From assembly GCA_930367215.1 (NCBI GenBank), contig OV884060.1, positions 212,229,253-212,293,252 of the forward strand: a DNA stretch of 64,000 nucleotides, given 5' to 3'. Within the stretch, counting starts at the first letter, position 1. Every line of letters begins with the position of its first letter. This document shows positions 45,251 to 56,431 of this stretch, in pieces. Below the pieces are notes generated by a model. It had not been told where the DNA came from and searched no databases. It saw nothing but the letters and a program-made list of their open reading frames with translations. The translations under genes were made by a program, and so were the position numbers. Origin of the DNA: Pollenia angustigena. Lineage: Eukaryota > Arthropoda > Insecta > Diptera > Polleniidae.

Positions 45251-47009
45251 CACTGTATTTTTTGTATTAAAAAACTATGTTTTTTACTCAATTAAGAGCG
45301 TAAATATGAGATTAAATTGTCCATAATAACAATAACAACGTTGATTGGAAGTGGACTGAAAGTTTTTGTTTCATTACTATAATGACATTTTTATTGACAC
45401 AATGAAAATTTAAATTTATGAAGGCAATTATTGAAATATGTATGGCATACATGTAACATTCGATGTATGAAATTATTTAATCTTACATTTTTTAATTAAC
45501 AATTAAACATTTTTTTAAGGAAACTATAATTTTGTATTAATTTATGAATATAGTTATGTTTGTATATTGTTTTTTTATGTTCCCAATTAAAATTTTTTTT
45601 TTAACTTGGACAAACTTAAGTTTTCATATATCCAATGAAAATTTTTAACGTAATTACGAAATCCAATGAAGCGATTTTAACGAAAATACTTCATTATAAC
45701 TATGAAATTCCATTTAGACAATGAACACTTTCATTTACCTAAGGAAAGTTTTTTTATGAAAATGATTCATTAAATATATGAAGCATTTTTCTTTCAGTGT
45801 ACATTTTGCTTTAATACGAAAAAGATTTTATCGATAACAACTGAGAAGTACAATTCCTATAAAAGTTGAAGAAATAATAAAAAAAGATTGTTATGCTTTC
45901 GTATTCTTACAAAAAGTGTACACTACTTTTACTAAAATGTACTAGCGATTCTCTGGTTCCAATGTCTACATATGTTCCCAAAGAAACTACCTAGTCAGTA
46001 GTACAGGCGTCAGTAGTAGATTTCCAATGACACGCACATGTTAATTGTCTATTGTAAATATCACTGCCTGGGGTATAATAAGTCACTAGTACTGGTGACT
46101 GCGTCAATAGTGAATCAGTACAGATTCACTAGTGACATTTCCTGCAGGGATATGGAAAAGTGTGATAGTGTGAATGCAATGTGTCACGAAGATAATAAGT
46201 ATTATGAAAACAATTTTGACATCCCATACGACTTCATTGTTTTTTTAAAAAATTTCTAAACAATAAAACTTTTCATTAGATCAAAGTTGCATTTTATTTC
46301 ATGTGTGAGTGTTTATACTTTGTGTCTTGTTAAATCAGATTTTTTGACAGTCGCGACAAATCTCATTAGATTTCTATCTCACAAAGTATTATGGAATACG
46401 TAAGACTTGTGAGATAGTGTAATCAAGCCTTAAGCACCTTTCTGAAGGAACTAAAGTAGCAGAGATAATGTTCTAAATTGGATTTGATTCTCAACCCAAA
46501 AGGTAATCAATCTAGCAGACTTTTTCTCTAATGGTCGTTCATAGCAATTGCATTTTTATTTGATTTTTTTTACAACATCATAAAACTATCTGACATTTCA
46601 GTCCCTATGTAAACATGTACAAATTTCGGCATAAAGCCGAAGTTAGTAGTAAAAAAGCACAGCTAAGCAATCCATACCACCTGCCATTCTTGTTGTTTGT
46701 ATTCATTGCTATAATTCAGCACAATTTAATAACAACAAGTAATAATTTGAGGCAACAAACTGTGTGTGTATAGCTGCTGTTAGTCTTTTAAATAATAATA
46801 ATATCGATATTGATATTTTTCCTATCGATATTTTCGATAGTTTACGACTATCGATAATAATATCGATAGTTTCCCAGCACTAATTTTGTCGTCAAAAACT
46901 TGTAAATAAAGGCTTTGGCGATTTTTGACATTGAATTTGGCGTAAAAGGTCAAAACCAATCTGACAACCCTGCAAATAACTTCAGAAGCAATGCACGAGA
47001 ACTGTATTG

Positions 47010-49726
47010 AAAAACAAGTTAGAGTGCTATATTCGGCTGTGCCGAATCTTTGATACCCTCCACTGACACTTCGAATGTTTTAGGAGTAATATCTGTATGA
47101 TGTCTATTTATTATTATAATCTTTGTAAAAACAGACATCTGCATTAAAATTTGTTGCGGTTTAGACCTATATAAAATTATTGATCGACAATGAGAATCAA
47201 TTTTAAAAAGTTTGAGTAGAATATCAGTTTAAGATGAACTTAAATGATTTTTAAGAGAACAAATTATATAAAAGCCATGGTAAGCTATGAACCAATCATC
47301 CCAAATTCTGCAGAACGATTTCTGGTATTAAAACACATAAATTTCAATACAGCGGTGCAATTAGTTTAAGCGTTTGCAGTAAATTTCAGAAGGCTGCTAA
47401 AATGGAATCTAAGGAAAATTATGGACTGTATATCACAAAATTGCATAACATTTTTTCTGGCCATATGAAGCCAAACTGGAAGAAAGTTTACCGCGTATTT
47501 AATTATTTTACCAGAGTGGGCTTTATATGAGGCCTATGGTAAGTTATGCACCGATCTTCACCAAATTTCACAGTGTCATTTCTAGTTCTATAAAACTGTT
47601 ATGTATCAAATTTTGTTATGATAGCGTTATTTTTTACGTATTTAGGTTTACTAAGCTGTTTTCCGGGAGTAAGGTTTATATGGGGCCTATGGTAAATTAT
47701 GGACCGATCTTCACGAAATTTCACAGTCTTATTTTTAGTTCTAAAAAATTTTGATGTACCAAATTATGTTATGATAGCATTATTTTTTACGGATTTAGGT
47801 GTACTAAACTGTTTTCTGGAAGTAGGTTTTATATGGGGCATATGGTAAATTATGGACCGATCTTCACGAAACTTAATAGTTTAATTTCTAGCCCTATTTA
47901 ACTGTGACGTGCCAAAATTTTTTATGATAGCATTGTTAGTTAAGGTTTTAGGCTTACTATACTGTTTTCCGGGAATAGGGCTTATATGAGGCCTAGGGTA
48001 AATCATGGACGGATCTTCAAGAAATTTTGCAGCGTGATTTCCAGTTACTGTTGCGAAATCTTATATCATTCTGTGCATTTTTCCACCATTTATGTTACTT
48101 TTTGTAACAAAATTATCAATTTTTTTTAGGTGGTAGTTCCACATTTTGATTCATAGCTCAGATCCTATTGAACCGATTTTTGAGTTTTTCGAAAGTGAGC
48201 GTGTTTCCAACAGACGGACAGACAGACGGACATGGCTAAATCGACTTAAAATTACTCAAGGACCCAGAATATATATACTTTATAGGGTCTGAGATGAATA
48301 ATAAAAAAGTTTCACACGGAATGACAAACTTAATATACCCTCTTCAGAACTAACTGTGGTGGAGGGTATACAAAATTACATATTTTTTTTTTAATGAGGG
48401 TAGCGAAGCGCACTGTGTTAAGCTTGTCTTTATAAATACTTTTTGTTTTTATACCCTCCACCACAATTAGTTGTGAAGGGGGTATATTAAGTTTGTCATT
48501 CCGTGCGAAACTTTTTTATTATTCATCTAAAACCCCATAAAGTGTATAAATTCTGGGTCCTTGAGTGATTCTAAGTCGATTTAGCCATGTCCGTCTGTAT
48601 GTCCGCCTGTCAGTCTGTCCGTCTGTTGAAAACACGCTCACTTTCGAACAACTCAAAAGAAATTAACAAACTTGGTGCCAAATTGCTTGTAGTTTTCCTA
48701 AGCAGTTTCGGATTGAAATTCAGCAAAATTTGTTCAATAGGACCAGAGCTATGAATCAAAATGTGGAACTACAACCTAAAAAAAATTTATAATTTTTTTA
48801 CAAAAAATAACATAAATGGTGGAACAAGGCACGGAATGAGATAAGATTTTGCAAAAATTTGTTTTATTCGACTGGAAATCACGCTGTTAAATTTCGTGAA
48901 GATCCGTCCATAATTTACCCTAAGCCCCATATAAACACTACTCCCGGAAAACAGGTATTTTTACGGTTTTAGGCGTACTAACCTAAAACCGTAAAAAGTA
49001 ACGCTATCGTAACAAAATTCGGTACGTTACAGTTTTTTAGGTTTAGATCGGTCCATAATTTACCTTAGGCCCCATATAAACCCTACTACCGGAAAACAGT
49101 TTAGTACGCCTAAAATCATATTTGATAATGATATCATAACAAAATTTGGTACATCACAGTTTTATAGGACTAGAAATAAGACTATAAAATTTTGTGAAGA
49201 TCGGTCCATTATTTAAAATAGGCCCCATATAAACCCTACTCCCGGAAAACATTTTAGCACGCCAAAAACCGTACAAAATAATGCTATCAGAATAAAATGT
49301 AATACTTCACAGCTTTATATTAATAAAAATCACACTAATAAATTTCGTGCAGATCGGTCCATAATTTACCCTAGGCCCCATATAAAGCCCACTCTGGTAA
49401 AATAATTAAATACGCCTAAAACCGTAGCAGATATAGATATTGCGATAAACTTTCTTCCAACTAAGCTTTATATGGCCATAAAAAATGTTATGCAATTTTG
49501 TGATACACGGTTTAAGCAGCCTTCTGAAATTCACTGCAAACGCTAAAACTAATTTCTCCGCTGTATTGAAATTTATGTATTTTAACACCAGGAATCACTC
49601 TTCAGAATTTTGGGAGGATTGGTTCTTAGCTACCATGGCTCCAATATAAATTCTTCTCCTGAAAATCATTTAAGTTCGGCTTAAACTGTTACGAATCATA
49701 ATATTATACTCAAGCTAGTAAAAATT
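47010..49726. mobile_element. foldback element, second locus, first unit
   Basis: Left arm from AAAACAAGTTAGAGTGC and ATTCGGCTGTGCCGAAT (47010-48010) with 165-bp modules, then the ACAGACGGACAGACAGACGG centre to about 48371. An 80-bp spacer follows, then a second centre from ATACCCTCCACCACAATTAG (48452) and an inverted right arm that stops near 49726 without reaching the terminal hairpin motif. It is therefore a longer, truncated or doubled version of the 25-kb element. Confidence 0.8.
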
Positions 49727-50950
49727 GCTAAAAAACAAGTTAGAGTGCTATATTCGGCTGTGCCGAATCTTTGATACCCTCCACCGACAGTTCGAATGAG
49801 TAAGGAGTAATATCTGTATGATGTTATAATTATCTTTAACTGTGACGATTTGTTATTAATTATGGTTTTAGGCGACTAAACTGTTTTCCGGTAGTAGTGT
49901 TTATATGGGGCCTAGGGTAGTTATGGACCGATCATCCCGAAATTTCACAGCGTCATTTCTAGTCCTTTAAAACTGTGACGTACCAATTTTTGTTATGCTA
50001 GCATTATTAATTATGGTTTTAGGTGTACTAAACTGTTTTCCGGGAGTAGGGTTTCTATGGGCCCTAGGGTAAATTATGTACCGATCTTCACGAAATTTCC
50101 CAGTATCATTTGTAGTCCTACAAAACTGTGACGAGCCAAAATTTGTTATGGTTGCTTTATTTTTTACGGTTTTAGGCGTACTAAACTGTTTTCCGGGAGT
50201 AGGGTTTCTATGGGGCCTAGGGTAAATTATGTACCGATCTTCACGGAATTTCACAGTATCATTTGTAGTCCTATAAAACAGTGACGTACCAAATTTTGTT
50301 ACGATAGCGTTATGTTTAACAGTTTTAGGCGTACTAAACTGTTTTCCGGGAGTATTGTTTATATGGGAAATCACGCTGTGAAGTCAAATAAAACAAATTT
50401 TTTGTTCCAGCATTTATGTTATTTTTTGTAACAAAATTATCAATTTTTTTAGGTGGTGGTTCCACATTTTAATTCATAGCTCTGGTCCTACTGAACCGAT
50501 TTTGGATTTCAATCCCAAACTGCTTAGGATAACTACAAGCAATTTGGCACCAAGTTTGTTCATTTCTTTTGAGTTGTTCGAAAGTGAGCGTGTTTTCAAC
50601 AGACGGACATGGCTAAATCGACTTAGAATTACTCAAGGACCCAGAATATATATACTTTATGGGGTCTGAGATGAATAATAAAAAAGTTTCACACGGAATG
50701 ACAAACTTAATATACCCTCTTCACAACTAATTGTGGTGGAGGGTATAAAAAGTCATAAAACTTTCCGATTGTCAGTCAATTATTTAATATATGTCTAAAC
50801 CGCAGCCAATTTTAATGCAGATGTCTGTTTTTTTAAAGATAAATTAATAATAAACAGACATCATATAGGTACTACTCTTAAAACATTTGAACTGTCGGTG
50901 GAGGGTATCAAAGATTCGGCACAGCCGAATATAGCACTATTAGTTGTTTT
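49727..50950. mobile_element. foldback element, second locus, second unit
   Basis: It starts again with AAAACAAGTTAGAGTGC and the ATTCGGCTGTGCCGAAT motif, has three modules, the centre (to ATTGTGGTGGAGGGTATA near 50737) and a short right end with TTCGGCACAGCCGAATATAG. The right arm is mostly deleted. A 135-codon minus frame (50374-49967) only reflects the module repeats. Confidence 0.8.
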
Positions 50951-51849
50951 AGTATAAACTTTAAATAAAAATACACAAATTTCATTAATTTTCCTTACGA
51001 ATACCATAAAAAACTCAAAATAAGAGATGTATATAAAGTTTTTTCCTTAACTGTATATACGTACATATCGCTCCTTTATTGCGACATAAACATGAGATAT
51101 AACACTGATTTTGGCTTAACACAGGGATGATAAATGAGAAAACCAATATCGTACCAACGAACTTTTAAAATCGTACTTTTTCAACCCCAATAGTACTAAA
51201 TCATTTTGTTTTTTTAATATTTTAGTTTTATTTAAAAAAAAAAAATTTAATACAACAAAACCAAATTCATTTGTACATGTAAAGTTTAGATAGCAAAAAG
51301 CATGGTGGAATAAACAGGTGGCAGCACTACGCCAGATGACGATTTTTTGCTCTTGCATTGTTTGTCTAGGTTTATGTCAAAGTTTTGTTTGTGTTTACAA
51401 AAAGTCCTCGTTTTGTGCTGTGATTATTGTATTTTATTAAAGTTTTTAATAATTTTAAATTAAAATAAATAAGATATGGACCATAATTAAATAAAAATTG
51501 GCTAAAAATGTATTTATTTCATCACGTTTTGCGGCACGCTTTGATTTTTGTTTAAACAATTTTTTGACGTAAACGGTGATATAATTTCCATTTTCGTTGT
51601 AACGTTGTATTTGTTGCCGTAACGATGCCACCTGCTTATTCCACCATGGCAAAAAGTACATGATCAATAATTATACATAATAATAGGATGAGCAAAATTT
51701 TTTTGCGTCAAAAGCACATCGTGATTTTTGTTCTATAAGTCATTCCAAGAAACTTTGCCAAAGAAACCATAGGTCAAAAATTTATTTCTAGCCCCGAATT
51801 TTTCAAAATAGCTAGTTTTCCAAAATATTCAAGAATAGAGGCAAACAAA

Positions 51850-52420
51850 TTGTAGTTGGTCTAACCAGACCTGTATCATGCGGTTTTAAGGGTCGAGCAA
51901 TCCATTTATTTTTGAGAGCGTTTTCATACACTTTTTAGAATTTATCGTCTTTTTTGTGGAAAATTGACGAATATTTCTCAAAATGTAATATCGAATTTAA
52001 AACGAAAATATAATTTTTAAGTGTTCTAGAAATATATGCGTACGAGCATCTTCGGATTGCATTTCCAAATTTATTGAGTTTACAATTTTCAATATGTTCT
52101 GCAGAAGCTTGTAAAATCTTCTTCAAAATAATACGGTGTAAAATAATAATGGAGTGGACTCCCACTGTTACAAAATTCTGTTAATTACTTCTTGACGTGG
52201 CACCCTTCATGTTGACGAATATTTGAAAATATTATGAATTCGGTCCAAAATAAATTTGATTTGAAGTCGTCTTTTCTACTTTGTAAAACTCTTGTAGAAG
52301 TGGTCTCTTATATATTTTAAAAACTTGTCAATATCATCAGAAAATGCACGCTTATATGTTGCCGCTGATACTAAATTTAGAATGCGGCATAAGCAATCGT
52401 TCAATGAACAAGTGCAAAAA
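51850..52420 (-). pseudogene. possible decayed hAT transposase
   Basis: On the minus strand near 52410-52290 a frame reads NDCLCRILNLVSAATYKRAF and then DKFLKYIRDHFYKSFTK, resembling the C-x-C/H-LNL helix before the RW motif of hAT transposases. Further fragments with many stops continue to about 51850. Short and uncertain. Confidence 0.35.
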
Positions 52421-52583
52421 TCTATTCACAATAACGGAGTTCAGCGTTTGGTGCAAATGATCTTGCAAAAGAGCAAATGCAAAAAATCATAGCTGTTTTG
52501 TTAAATCCAACAACAAAAAATAGAGCTTCCCTTAGATTTCATAAAAAAGCAAGACTATTTGCTCCAAACACTAAACTCCGCTT

Positions 52584-52805
52584 TAGGGATTCCAATACCG
52601 TTACCGTCGGTATTTTCGGTATTATTTATGGAATAAAAATATCTTAATACAAAGCACCAAGAATTAAACAATTTTCCAATTATAAAGGGTGGTTAAATTT
52701 TAAAAACCGTAATACGTACGTAATTTTAAAGCCGTATTTCGGTACTCGATTTTTGTCGGTATTACCGGTATTTCGGTATCGGCAACACCGGTATTGGAAT
52801 CCCTA
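52584..52805. mobile_element. 222-bp hAT MITE, TAGGGATTCCAATACCG ends, 7/8 TSD
   Basis: Perfect inverted TAGGGATTCCAATACCG ends, flanked by CTCCGCTT and CTCCGATT (52576-52583, 52806-52813). Interior of TACCGGTATTTCGGTA-type palindromes. Confidence 0.9.
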
Positions 52806-52872
52806 CTCCGATTATATTCATAAGACAATAAATACGAGTTGCAATTTTATATCAATTATAAATATGTAGGTT

Positions 52873-53807
52873 CACTGAAAGAATTTTCTTCGCAATACTA
52901 ACGAATTTTGACATTAATCCCATGAAAAATTGCATTATAAAGGAACCTATGCAGCGCTTCGTTGGATCAATGAAACCTGTTTCATTAAAAGGACTTAATG
53001 AAACATTACATTAGATCCATGAATATTATTCATTGGATGAATACTTTCAATAAAGTAAATTTTTTTTTTTTATATTTTTTTTAATTATTTTTTTTTTTTT
53101 TCTTTTTTCTTATTTTATTTTACTTTATTTTATTTTTTATTTTTTTTCTGTCTCTGGCGGGATTCGAACATGCAACCTCGGTGCTGATAGACTAGCTCAC
53201 TACCAGCTTGTCTACCGGGGCAGTGTAGTTTTTGTATAAAAAAGCTATGTTTTTTTCTCAATTAAGGGCGTAAATATGAGATTAAATTGTCCATAATAAC
53301 AATAACAACGTTGATTGAAAGTGGATTGAAAGTTTTTGTTTCACTACTATAATGACATTTTTATTGTCATAATGAAAATTTAAATTTATGAAGGCAATTA
53401 TTGAAATATGTTGCTTTTATAAAAAAATTTTTTGATTTCATAAATTTAATGGCATACATGTAACATTAGATGTATGAAATTATTAAATCTTACATTTTTT
53501 AAATAACAATTAAACATTTTTTTAATGAAACTATAATTTTGTATTAAGTTATGAATATAGTTATGTTTGTTTATTGTTTTTTTTGTGTTCCCAATTACAA
53601 TTTTTTGTTTTACTTGGACAAACTTAAGTTTTCATATATCCAATGAAAATTTTTAACGTAATTACGAAATCTAATGAAGCGATTTTAACGAAAATACTTC
53701 ATCAAACCTATGAAATTCCATTTAGACAATGAAAATTTTCATTTACCCAAGGAAACCTTTTTTATGAAAATGATTCATTAAATATATGAAGCATTTTTCT
53801 TTCAGTG
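52873..53807. mobile_element. CACTGAAAGAA-ended element, copy 2
   Basis: 935 bp, TT on both sides. Matches copy 1 (44638-45799) without the 229-bp insertion. Confidence 0.9.
53150..53230 (-). repeat. tRNA-like (SINE-type) segment, intact
   Basis: Minus strand: CCCCGGTAGACAAGCTGGTA (A-box-like), then TGTTCGAATCCCGCC (B-box-like GTTCGAATCC). The distance fits a tRNA-derived Pol III promoter. Embedded in a DNA element with T-rich flank, so a SINE relic rather than a functional tRNA. Confidence 0.5.
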
Positions 53808-54146
53808 TTTGAAAAATTTAAAAATATGTAGTACCAAATGAGTCACAGGCGTTCCAGTGTACTTTTTAGTTTTGAATTGTACCAAAAAAAGTACAACTGT
53901 ACCAACTTTATCAACCCTGGTTTAACATATAAAGAAGCTTTAAAGGAACACTTTTGCTTAAGTAACCTAAAATTTTTGATTTTTTGAGATATGGCTATGT
54001 TCCAATAAAGGAGCGATATGTATGTATCTTTTGCATTTTTCGATAATTTTTGGCTTTAAAAAGTTTAATACCATTTTAAGAAGAACTGAAGTTCCCTAAA
54101 ATTACAGGATTAACGGAAATTATTTATTAAAAATATAGAAACTCAC

Positions 54147-54362
54147 CTGATTATTTCCCAGATCCACAGAGTGCTGATAAAATTTACTCTCTGCCATTTT
54201 TTTAAGACCTCCTTTTCGTTCCAAGCACTGGGCCACACAAACCTCCTGCGGCAGATATTCATAGTCAAGTGCTAGTAGCTTTTTATTCAGATCTTTATTG
54301 GTTTGAAAAGTTGGCAGACCCAAGTAAAACAGTATTGAATGTGTGTAGTAGAGCAACAACAT
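54147..54362 (-). CDS. host gene, first coding exon (unnamed secreted or membrane protein)
   Basis: ATG at 54362 opens 72 codons that end at a consensus donor, AATCAG then GTGAGT, phase 0. The peptide starts MLLLYYTHSILFYLGL, a hydrophobic stretch that could be a signal peptide or anchor, and ends with an ordinary globular-looking segment containing Cys42 and Cys46 (CVAQCLERKGG). Codon use and composition differ from the mobile elements around it. The exon at 32830-32459 continues the frame and adds CLDNC, so a C-x3-C ... C-x3-C pattern would span the junction. Function and family not recognised. No stop precedes the donor; read-through would add 8 residues. Confidence 0.72.
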
Positions 54363-55428
54363 TGTGCGATGTTTGTTTAAAATATTTCAACTTTAAAATG
54401 AAGTTTAGCAACTGTTAAAGCAAAAAGGAGAGTGTGTTGTTTTGTTTTAATTATATTTTATAAGACATGACATTCTACTTGTGGTAGATTTAAGTTTTCA
54501 ATTGATGGCATGTTGCACTTTAGAACTAAATTTACAATTAATTGCACATTGATTTATAATTCAATTCAATTTATTTCGCATTTATTGATTTCATTATTTT
54601 TCTTGGTATGTTTGTGTGTTGTTGTTTGTTTGTTTGCTATTATTTCAAAAGCATTTCTTTTAATTTAAGGTTATTATATGTTTTTGATTAATTTAATTTT
54701 ATTTACAAAAAATCAAGAGTGCATTTTTTTTAATACACAAAAAAAATAATTAAAATTAATACAACAAGAAGGCTTGTCTAGTGAACTTTGTAGTTGATTT
54801 GTTTTTAGTTACCGCTGCTTTTGAAAATTAATTTCTATTTATAAGTTTGATTAATTCGTATTATTTTTATCCTTTTGAAGTCAGTTTTACGTTCGTTCAC
54901 TTTTTATTTAAAAAATATTGTTGTTCAGTGTTGTTAACACTTTGAGGGTTTTTACAATTTTAATTGAATTTCCTATTGCTGTCATAAAATGACTTCTAAC
55001 TTTTGGTTATTTTTCTTCATTTGTTTTTGAATTTCAATTAATTAATTCCTTTATTGCTGTTTTTGTTGTTGTTGTTGGGAGAGTTTTTATTTAAATCGCT
55101 GGCTTGACGATAATCGCCATTTCATGTTTTTATGTATTTATTCAATTCTTTTTTTCTTTTGTTTTAGCTTTATTAAGCAACAACAAAAATGTACCAAAAA
55201 AGAAAAATTTATAAAATTTAAACATACAAAAAAAAAATGCAAAAATGGAAATAAAAGAATTTTGAGCACCCTACAAACAAAAAAAAAACCTCTTTTAAAA
55301 AATGTTTTTTTTTTTTTTTTAAATTGTTTGAAAAAGAAATTTTTATTTTAGCAATTTTAAAGAATTTTAATTGTGGCCTTTAAAAAGTACTTTTTATGCA
55401 GATTTCATTTTAATCATTATTAATATTA
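54363..55428. other. upstream region of the host exon, no gene recognised
   Basis: AT-rich sequence with TTGTTGTTGTTG-type runs near 55060-55078 and homopolymers. It probably holds the 5' untranslated region or an upstream intron of the minus-strand gene; no promoter can be pointed out with confidence. A 75-codon plus frame (55124-55351) is low complexity. Confidence 0.4.
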
Positions 55429-56429
55429 CAGTATACGCTCGGTTATATGAGTACCCAGTTATATGAACATCCAGAATAGTGAACAACAAAATTTTTACAC
55501 ATGCGGTTCTAAAGAGTGAACACAACCTATCTCCTTTATGTGAACAACTAGCAACCGTTAATTTTTTTGTAACTACTTGTTCTAAAGGGTGCTTTTTTAG
55601 AGTATTTTAACTTTGAGTTGACATCACTCCTTTATTTAAGCCCCCATTTAACAGCTGATAGTTGCTTTTTGTTTAGTTTGCTTTTAAATTTCATTATGAA
55701 TCGACTTATAACTTATTGTGAATCGAGCAACGCGCAAATTGTTGAAATTTTCAATCAAAATAATTTGGCGAATGGGCTGAAACACAAATTGATATTGATT
55801 TTGAATTTCCATTCAAAATTTTATTTTCCGATGAAGCCCATTTCTGGTTGAATGGGTACGTAAATAAGCAGAATTCTCGCATTTGGATTACATCCACAAA
55901 AATTACTGCGCACCAGAGCTTTATGGGCTGGCGGAGTCATTTAAATTTCATACATTTTTTTTCCAATAAAGCCCGTTTCATTGATATTAAAAATATATTT
56001 CCTTATTTTATTATGATTTAAACTTGTGTCACTCTACAAAAAACGCCCTTTATTAGAAATCTGTTCTTCCCCGGAATAAGCTAGTAAATGTGTATTTACG
56101 AATGCAAAGGAAAATTTATAAGATGGTTGGTGTTTGTAAAGTTATTGCTTGGAGTGAAAATATTATATCTGATAATGATATTTGGCATTGCGAAAATGCA
56201 GGGACAAGGCATTACAGAAATCCCTCAAAGCAAAAAAATATAACCGACTACTTTCATGTAAATTTTTTATTAACAACCTAATTTAAAATAAAAACTTAAT
56301 ATAGGTTATGTATTATCAAGTATTAAAAATGATTTGAAATACTCATTTTATATTGTCTCGATTATGTGAACTTTTCCATTTAGTGAACAGGCCCTGTCTG
56401 AATTAGTTCATATTAGCGAGCGTCTACTG
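55429..56429 (+). mobile_element. 1.0-kb Tc1/mariner-group element with TA duplication
   Basis: Ends CAGTATACGCTCGGTTATAT and inverse CAGTAGACGCTCGCTAATAT, flanked by TA on both sides. CAGT starts and ATATGAAC motifs recall pogo/Tigger ends. It contains a mariner-type transposase relic at 55700-55960. Confidence 0.8.
55700..55960 (+). pseudogene. Tc1/mariner-type transposase relic
   Basis: ILFSDEAHFWLNGYVNKQNS near 55818-55877 is the block around the second catalytic Asp of IS630-Tc1-mariner transposases, and LWAGGVI follows near 55923-55943 after a frame change. An N-terminal piece (QIVEIFNQNNLA) is joined directly, so the middle was deleted. Inactive. Confidence 0.75.
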
Positions 56430-56431
56430 TA

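Larger units (their letters stand above)
44638..45799. mobile_element. CACTGAAAGAA-ended element, copy 1
   Basis: Ends CACTGAAAGAATTTTC and (inverse) CACTGAAAGAAAAATGC, TA on both sides. The second copy at 52873-53807 matches throughout except for a 229-bp insertion here. A T-rich low-complexity block (44828-44945) precedes a tRNA-like segment. Confidence 0.9.
44534..46149. mobile_element. 1.6-kb element, CCCTCAAGGAAAC / CCCTGCAGGAAAT ends, AT flanks
   Basis: It interrupts the third MITE copy; comparison with the empty copies gives ends CCCTCAAGG... and ...CCTGCAGGG with a 2-bp AT duplication. Subterminal GTGAC/GTCAC and TCACTAGTGA motifs recur. Nested inside is the CACTG element. Ends resemble the CCCTGCAGATAA family at 16517. 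Confidence 0.75.
44479..46430. mobile_element. AGGCTAGATTACAC MITE, copy 3, TAA duplication, split
   Basis: Left part 44479-44533 and right part 46150-46430 match copies 1 and 2; TAA flanks both ends (44476-44478, 46431-46433). A 1.6-kb element is inserted inside. Confidence 0.9.
41581..46972. mobile_element. hAT-bounded 5.4-kb composite, 6/8 TSD
   Basis: Left CAGGGTTGTCAGATATGG and right CCAATCTGACAACCCTG are inverted hAT-type ends, with CTCGCCAAA/TTTGGCG motifs inside. Flanks CATATAGC and CAAATAAC agree in 6 of 8 bases, compatible with an old 8-bp duplication. No transposase of its own is found; the interior has a Penelope-like remnant and nested MITEs. Confidence 0.65.
51122..53919 (-). 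mobile_element. 2.8-kb hAT element, CAGGGATGATAAAT ends, 7/8 TSD
   Basis: Ends CAGGGATGATAAATG and inverse CAGGGTTGATAAAG, flanked by GCTTAACA and GTTTAACA (51114-51121, 53920-53927; 7 of 8). Same end family as 22072-24233, with GTAC motifs inside. Degraded transposase-like sequence lies on the minus strand, and two younger elements are nested. Confidence 0.88.

Noticed and set aside
49967..50374. 135-codon minus-strand ORF with a repeated GKQFSTPKT peptide
   Set aside because: The peptide repeat is just the translation of the tandem modules in the foldback element; the frame is not kept in other modules.
53150..53230. Functional tRNA gene
   Set aside because: A- and B-box-like sequences are present, but the segment is duplicated inside two DNA elements and a complete cloverleaf is not evident; better explained as a SINE relic.
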